Source of the DNA: Solirubrobacterales bacterium
GTDB taxonomy: Bacteria > Actinomycetota > Thermoleophilia > Solirubrobacterales > Solirubrobacteraceae
NCBI GenBank assembly: GCA_019240015.1
Contig: JAFAZB010000176.1
Location: forward strand, 1 to 9,470
Length of the DNA stretch: 9,470 bases
Direction: 5' to 3'
Position numbers and translations under genes: made by a program. The notes under the pieces were generated by a model. It was not told the origin of the DNA. It ran no database searches and saw only the letters and a program-made list of their open reading frames with translations. Below are positions 5,983 through 9,470 of this stretch, piece after piece. Each line of letters starts with the position of its first letter. Position 1 is the stretch's first letter.

Positions 5983-7503
5983 TCAGCGTCGGACGAGCAC
6001 GCCGCCCGGATGGCGGCGGGTGATCACGTAGGCCGCCTTGAGCCTCGAGCAGCGCGCGAGCTGGGAGGCGCGGGTGTGCCACGGCAGCACCGACCAGCCT
6101 CCGTGGACGAGCGGCGTGAACAGCACGATCGGATACTTCTGATGCAGCTCGAAGTCGGGCCGGTGCCCGACGAACCCCACGTCGAGCTTGACGAACCACG
6201 CCATCGCGCTGACGTACTCCACGTTCGTGACCGGCTCGCCGCAGTTGCGGATGTGCCGGTAGCCGCCGAGCACGTTCAGCGTCGTCTGAAGCAGCGCGAT
6301 CTCGTGGGTGCGGCCTCGCTCGTGATGCAGGTCGCTGCGCTCGTTGCGCATTCGTGCAAGCGCGCCCGGCACGAGGCTCCCCACCAGCACGACCACGATC
6401 GGGATCCCGGCCCAGCGAGGGAGCCCGCGCCTGATGCGTGGAGCCTCCTTGAGCGTCCACCCGACCGCGGCGCCGGCGAGCACCACCGCGACGCCGGCGG
6501 GCTCCATCAGGTAGCGGGGCAGCGCGGGCCAGCCGTGCAGCGCGAACGCGACCTCGACCACGACCCACGCGGCCGCCCCGCCCGCGAGCATCAGCACCAA
6601 CCGGTTTAGCCGCCACACGGCCCACCCGACCGCCGCGAGCGCGGCCAGCCACACCGGCAGATACTCCAGCTCAGTGAAGCGCCCGAGCGTGCCTACGACC
6701 TTGTTCTGGTGCAGCTCGCGGGGGGACTTGAGCGCCAGCTGACCGGCCACCAGCGGACGGTGGTTGGTGATCTCGGGGATCCCGAACCAGGTGAACAGGA
6801 TCACGGCCGCGCCGCCGTAGAGCAGCCACCGCATCGAGGGGATCCGGCGCCAGGCCCAGATCGCGTACAGGCCGAGAAACGGCCACGCCTCGGGTCGGCC
6901 CAGCGCCGCCAACACCCCGAGCACGAACGCCCAGCGGTAACGGCCCAGCAGGTGGCAATCGATCGCGGCCAGGCAGAAGGTCACGATCATCGGATCCGAC
7001 TGCGCGCTGAGGATGTCGTGCATGTAGTCCTCGAGCCCCAGCACCGCGAGCCCCGCGAACACCGCGGCCGCGATCGCCGGATAGCGACCTCGCCCACCGG
7101 GGCCCACCAGGCGGTAGGCGATCCGCCCCGCGAACACCGCGCCGGCCAGCGACACCGCGACGCAGGTGACCATCCACAGATACAGGGCGTAATGGCCGAA
7201 CACCGCGAACGGAACCGTGAACAGGTACGGCAACGGCTTCCACGACGGAGCGCCGCCGAGATCGAGCGTCAGGTGCAGCGTCTGGTAGCCCCACACCAAC
7301 CAGCCATACGGGTCATAGCCGGGCCGCGTCCCAGCCCACAACACGAACACTCCCGATACCGCGACGAGTCCGATCGCGACCGTCCACCAGGGGTGCTGGC
7401 GCACGAACAGGCGCAGCGTCCAAGGCTCGGGCGACACGTCCCCTGCCGGGGTCGCGGGCACCGACTCCGGGACCGGCGGTGCTTCTAGCGTGCTCTCGGA
7501 CAC
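5983..7503 (-). CDS. Uncharacterised polytopic membrane protein, paralog B (GT-C-like)
   Basis: 506-residue integral membrane protein homologous along its whole length to the next gene downstream (4499-5974). Start: GTG at 7503. The frame stays open to an ATG at 7629, but that start would overlap the tRNA and terminator hairpin and gives Arg/Pro/Cys-rich sequence without counterpart in the paralog, so I reject it. Shared landmarks are TRPGYDPYGWLVWG (59-72, D64), APSWKPLPYL (85-94), LEDYMHDILSAQSDPMI (157-173), LGRPEAW (201-207), IWAWRRIPSMRWL (215-227), HGWPALPRYL (323-332) and NCGEPVTNVEY (420-430). About eleven hydrophobic segments lie between 41 and 384; the last 120 residues look soluble. 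First-loop Asp and a late RY motif recall GT-C glycosyltransferases (GT39/GT83-like), an inference only. Paired transcription with a paralog suggests two related substrates or a two-subunit complex. Confidence 0.8.
   Translation of the reverse strand: MSESTLEAPPVPESVPATPAGDVSPEPWTLRLFVRQHPWWTVAIGLVAVSGVFVLWAGTRPGYDPYGWLVWGYQTLHLTLDLGGAPSWKPLPYLFTVPFAVFGHYALYLWMVTCVAVSLAGAVFAGRIAYRLVGPGGRGRYPAIAAAVFAGLAVLGLEDYMHDILSAQSDPMIVTFCLAAIDCHLLGRYRWAFVLGVLAALGRPEAWPFLGLYAIWAWRRIPSMRWLLYGGAAVILFTWFGIPEITNHRPLVAGQLALKSPRELHQNKVVGTLGRFTELEYLPVWLAALAAVGWAVWRLNRLVLMLAGGAAAWVVVEVAFALHGWPALPRYLMEPAGVAVVLAGAAVGWTLKEAPRIRRGLPRWAGIPIVVVLVGSLVPGALARMRNERSDLHHERGRTHEIALLQTTLNVLGGYRHIRNCGEPVTNVEYVSAMAWFVKLDVGFVGHRPDFELHQKYPIVLFTPLVHGGWSVLPWHTRASQLARCSRLKAAYVITRRHPGGVLVRR
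6823..6863. repeat. 41-bp identical tract shared by the tandem paralogs, copy 2
   Basis: Exact copy of 5303-5343, 1,520 bp away in the same orientation and at the equivalent place in paralog B. A single mismatch follows on one side before a further 12 identical bases. Confidence 0.85.
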
Positions 7504-7571
7504 GAGGACGCGCGGACGGTAGCACGGGTGCCAGCGTGCGCCCGGCCCAGCCGCGCGACACACGGGGCTCC

Positions 7572-7596
7572 GGCGCCTCGGATTCGAGGCTGCGCC
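7572..7596 (-). terminator. GC-rich hairpin downstream of tRNA-Arg
   Basis: A perfect 6-bp stem GCCTCG/CGAGGC with a 4-nt loop (7575-7580 and 7585-7590) is extended by three more pairs (7572-7574 with 7594-7596) across a 3-nt bulge. It begins 7 nt after the 3' end of the tRNA, the usual place for a tRNA terminator. No U-tract follows, as is common in high-GC actinobacteria. It would separate the tRNA from the membrane-protein genes and also argues against an N-terminal extension of paralog B. Confidence 0.5.
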
Positions 7597-7602
7597 AGGG
7601 CA

Positions 7603-7674
7603 TACCCCCGGCAGGAATCGAACCTGCATCCCGCGCTTAGGAGGCGCGTGCTCTGTCCATTGAGCTACGAGGGC
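7603..7674 (-). tRNA. tRNA-Arg (anticodon CCU)
   Basis: A 72-nt cloverleaf on the minus strand that reads AGG codons. Parts in order: acceptor GCCCTCG, TA, D-arm GCTC...GAGC with a GG-containing loop, anticodon stem CGCGC/GCGCG around loop CTCCTAA (anticodon at plus positions 7639-7641), 4-nt variable region, T-arm GCAGG-TTCGATT-CCTGC, and acceptor 3' strand CGGGGGT with discriminator A. No CCA is encoded. The acceptor stem closes with a G1-U72 wobble and has a second wobble at U5-G68; the other five pairs are Watson-Crick. A minus-strand TACCCT eight bases upstream of the 5' end (7688 to 7683) is a possible -10 box. Confidence 0.95.
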
Positions 7675-7714
7675 GCTCCAGCAGGGTAACCGTCCGACCG
7701 CGGTTCATTGATGG

Positions 7715-7726
7715 CGGGTTAACCCG
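7715..7726. promoter_or_regulatory. 12-bp perfect palindrome, possible operator
   Basis: CGGGTTAACCCG is a perfect palindrome in the 132-bp spacer between the leftward tRNA and the rightward ABC transporter operon, about 80 bp before the permease start. A related half-sequence GGGTAACCG lies at 7684-7692, and an AACCG/CGGTT inverted repeat at 7688-7692 and 7701-7705. The spacing would suit a repressor site or upstream activator site for the transporter genes, but nothing identifies the regulator. The rest of the spacer (7727-7806) shows no clear promoter hexamers; GTGCTATTTGG at 7747-7757 is the best weak -10 candidate. Confidence 0.35.
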
Positions 7727-7806
7727 GGATGACAGGACACCGGGCTTGTGCTATTTGGCCTTTGTGGAGAGGGATCCGAGGCGGCGCACGGAATGATGCT
7801 TAGCCC

Positions 7807-8958
7807 ATGAGCGTCGGCGCACCCGAGCTGCTGATCGAGGCGGAATCCGCCGCCGAGGCGGCGATCGACTCGGCCGCAGCGGAGATCGAGGCTCGCTCTC
7901 CGCTGGAGCTGTTCTGGCGACGCTTTCGCGCCGACCGCGTCGCGGTGGTCTCGCTGGGAGTGATCCTGGCCCTGATCCTGGTGGCGATCATCGCCCCGCT
8001 GATCGTCACGCTGGTCGGCGCACCCGGCCCGAATACGCAGAACACCGGCGCGCTCGATCAGTTCGGCACGCCGACCGGCCCCTCGAAGAACGCCCTGTGG
8101 CCGTTCATCGTGGTGCTCGCCGGGGTCGTGCTCGCGATCGCGGCCTCGGCGCTGCCGGGCCCCCGGCTCAGGCGCCGGGTGAGGCTGGCGCTCGCCGTGC
8201 TCGCCGCGCTGCTGGCGATCGTGCTGGCGGCGGCGTTCTGGCCAGGCGCGAAGCACCTCTTCGGGGTCGATCCGCTGGGACGAGATGTGTTCGCCCGGGT
8301 GCTGTACGGCGCCCGCGTGTCGCTGCTCGTGGCGTTCGTGGCGACCGGGATCTCGATGGTCGTCGGCGTCACGCTGGGGATGGTCGCCGGCTACTTCCGC
8401 GGCGCGGTCGACATGGCGATCTCGCGCCTGATCGACGTCCTGCTGGCGTTCCCGATCCTGATGCTCGCGCTCGGAGTGGCGGCCGCGTGCTCGCTGGGAC
8501 ACGGTTGCCTCGGCGGCGTGCTGAAGCCTGGGCTCGTCGTGGTGATCTTCGTGATCGCGTTCGTGAATTGGACCTACATCGCGCGGATCGTCCGGGGCCA
8601 GGTCCTGTCGCTGCGCGAGAAGGAGTTCGTGGAGGCCTCGCGCTCGCTCGGGGCTTCCAACCTGCGCATCATCTTCAAGGAGATCTTGCCCAACCTGGTC
8701 GCGCCGATCATCGTGTACGCGACGCTGATCATCCCGCAGAACATCCTGTTCGAGGCGGCGCTGTCATTCCTGGGCGCGGGGGTGCAGCCGCCGACGGCGA
8801 GCTGGGGCGCGATGCTCGCCGACGCAACCTCCAGCTTCAACACGGCCTGGTGGTACATGGTGTTTCCCGGCGCCGCGCTGCTGATCACGGTGCTCGCGTT
8901 CAACCTGGTGGGGGACGGACTGCAAGACGCCCTGCACCCGAAAGCGGCGAGCAGCTGA
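7807..8958 (+). CDS. Oligopeptide-type ABC transporter permease (OppC/DppC-like) with inserted membrane hairpin
   Basis: Inner-membrane permease subunit of a peptide/nickel-type importer, 383 residues against roughly 280-320 for typical OppC/DppC. An Ala/Glu-rich cytosolic tail (1-32) leads to SPLELFWRRFRADRVAVVSL and the first membrane helix (about 45-70), as in the OppC N-terminal domain. The signature FGVDPLGRDVFARVLYGARVS starts at F152, and the EAA loop for the ATPase is EASRSLGASNLRIIFKEIL (276-294), with the usual SFLGAGVQPPTASWG afterwards (320-334). Odd: between GTPTGPS (87-93) and HLFGVD (150-155), which normally lie close together, are about 55 extra residues predicted to make two more membrane helices joined by a basic RRRVR turn. 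C228 and C234 lie in an extracytoplasmic loop. The ATG has no clear ribosome site. The substrate-binding protein starts 25 nt downstream. Confidence 0.92.
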   Translation: MSVGAPELLIEAESAAEAAIDSAAAEIEARSPLELFWRRFRADRVAVVSLGVILALILVAIIAPLIVTLVGAPGPNTQNTGALDQFGTPTGPSKNALWPFIVVLAGVVLAIAASALPGPRLRRRVRLALAVLAALLAIVLAAAFWPGAKHLFGVDPLGRDVFARVLYGARVSLLVAFVATGISMVVGVTLGMVAGYFRGAVDMAISRLIDVLLAFPILMLALGVAAACSLGHGCLGGVLKPGLVVVIFVIAFVNWTYIARIVRGQVLSLREKEFVEASRSLGASNLRIIFKEILPNLVAPIIVYATLIIPQNILFEAALSFLGAGVQPPTASWGAMLADATSSFNTAWWYMVFPGAALLITVLAFNLVGDGLQDALHPKAASS

Positions 8959-8969
8959 AACTAGGGCTC

Positions 8970-8979
8970 AGGAGGAGGT
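8970..8979 (+). promoter_or_regulatory. Strong ribosome-binding site of the substrate-binding protein gene
   Basis: AGGAGGAGGT contains two overlapping Shine-Dalgarno cores, five to eight bases before the ATG at 8984. It is by far the best ribosome site in the window and fixes that start over the in-frame ATGs at 9011 and 9020. Binding proteins usually need more copies than permeases, which fits a strong site here. Confidence 0.85.
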
Positions 8980-8983
8980 ATCG

Positions 8984-9470
8984 ATGAGGTCAACTACAGA
9001 AAGGACGGACATGCGCACGATGTCGCGGTGGGGGTCAGTCGTACTCGCCGCTGCCGCCGCGCTGCTGATCGCCGCGTGCGGCAGCAGCTCGAGCAGCAGC
9101 AGCAGCGGGGGCACTGGGGGGGCAGCCAAGAGCGGCGGGACGGTGACGATCCTCGAGGCCGCCGGGGGAGTCGACAGCCTCGACCCCGGCTACTGGTACT
9201 ACCAGACCGACTACGCCGACCTGTACCGCACGACGCAGCGGTCGCTGTACAGCTTCACCTCGAGCGGCACGCTCCCGACGCCCGACCTGGCGACCGCGTT
9301 GCCGACCGCGTCGGACGGCGGCAAGACGCTGACGATCCACATCAAGCCGGGGATCCACTACAGCGCGCCGCTTCAGAACCAGACGGTCGTCGCGGCTGAC
9401 TTCAAGTATGCACTCGAGCGATGCTTCCTGGCGCAGGTCGGAAACGGCTACATCTTCACCTACTTCCCGG
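8984..9470 (+). CDS. ABC transporter substrate-binding lipoprotein (SBP family 5), C-terminal part beyond the right edge
   Basis: Extracytoplasmic solute-binding protein of an oligopeptide/dipeptide-type importer; 162 residues are visible and the frame is open to the edge. A lipoprotein signal peptide is clear: basic start, hydrophobic core SVVLAAAAALLIAAC with lipidation cysteine C32. A flexible linker of eight serines (34-41) and a Gly-rich stretch follow. The mature domain starts at about GGTVTILEA, the usual first strand of this family. Next come VDSLDPGYWYY, TPDLATALP, SDGGKTLTIHIKPGIHYS and AADFKYALER, which match the family pattern of start strand, 'PxLA' and 'DGKTYTFxLRxGVKF ... V TAxDVxYSLER'. 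It follows the OppC-like permease, so the two are almost certainly in one operon, with the second permease and ATPases expected to the right. The ligand cannot be told. Confidence 0.92.
   Translation, partial: MRSTTERTDMRTMSRWGSVVLAAAAALLIAACGSSSSSSSSGGTGGAAKSGGTVTILEAAGGVDSLDPGYWYYQTDYADLYRTTQRSLYSFTSSGTLPTPDLATALPTASDGGKTLTIHIKPGIHYSAPLQNQTVVAADFKYALERCFLAQVGNGYIFTYFP
9083..9106 (+). repeat. AGC trinucleotide tract coding for the polyserine linker
   Basis: Eight serine codons in a row, seven AGC interrupted by one TCG, directly after the lipidation cysteine and one glycine. Such a tract can change length by slippage in steps of three, which would only alter the linker between membrane anchor and binding domain. 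Confidence 0.8.

Noticed and set aside
5975..6652. N-terminal extension of paralog A into the paralog B gene
   Set aside because: The extension is Arg-rich shadow sequence of paralog B. Homology between the two proteins starts just after the GTG at 5974.
7504..7629. N-terminal extension of paralog B from an ATG at 7629
   Set aside because: It would overlap the tRNA-Arg 3' half and the hairpin terminator, and has no match in paralog A.
7603..7806. tRNA-Arg as attachment site of an integrated element
   Set aside because: tRNA-Arg genes often serve as att sites, but I see no integrase and no repeat of the tRNA 3' end in the window, and flanking genes look like ordinary chromosome.
8970..9020. 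Alternative starts of the substrate-binding protein at 9011 or 9020
   Set aside because: The strong Shine-Dalgarno at 8970-8979 is correctly spaced only for 8984.

Overview
The window is very GC-rich chromosomal DNA with G/C-ending codons, several GTG starts, weak or absent Shine-Dalgarno sequences in front of many genes, and TANNNT-type -10 boxes. Together with an actinobacterial-style class A PBP, an L,D-transpeptidase and an Opp-type permease, this suggests a high-GC actinobacterium. Thermoleophilia (Solirubrobacterales-like) is my best guess; this is inference from protein flavour, not a database result.

Layout: (1) 1-1032, minus strand: the N-terminal 344 residues of a class A penicillin-binding protein, cut by the left edge. 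(2) 1033-1181: a divergent intergenic region with direct and inverted repeats. (3) 1182-4458, plus strand: four closely spaced genes, namely a HAD-type hydrolase, a CPBP-family membrane metalloprotease, a secreted L,D-transpeptidase (with a probable leaderless promoter of its own) and orotate phosphoribosyltransferase PyrE. (4) 4499-7503, minus strand, convergent with pyrE: two tandem paralogous polytopic membrane proteins of unknown function, with features reminiscent of GT-C glycosyltransferases. (5) 7603-7674, minus strand: tRNA-Arg(CCU), followed by a GC-rich hairpin terminator candidate. (6) 7675-7806: a divergent regulatory region with a 12-bp perfect palindrome. (7) 7807 to the right edge, plus strand: an oligopeptide-type ABC importer operon, with an OppC-like permease followed by a lipoprotein substrate-binding protein that runs off the window.

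Functionally the left half is weighted to the cell envelope: glycan polymerisation and 4-3 cross-linking by the PBP, 3-3 type cross-linking by the L,D-transpeptidase, and membrane proteolysis by the CPBP protein. PyrE supplies UMP and appears to be carried along in the operon. The twin membrane proteins could also serve envelope glycosylation, but this is only inferred. The right end is nutrient uptake. I see no mobile element, CRISPR array or defence system.

The points most worth a second look are the uncharacterised tandem paralog pair (with a 41-bp identical tract), the PBP glycosyltransferase domain in which two normally conserved residues are replaced, the extra transmembrane hairpin inside the OppC-like permease, and the leaderless promoter that resets the L,D-transpeptidase start.
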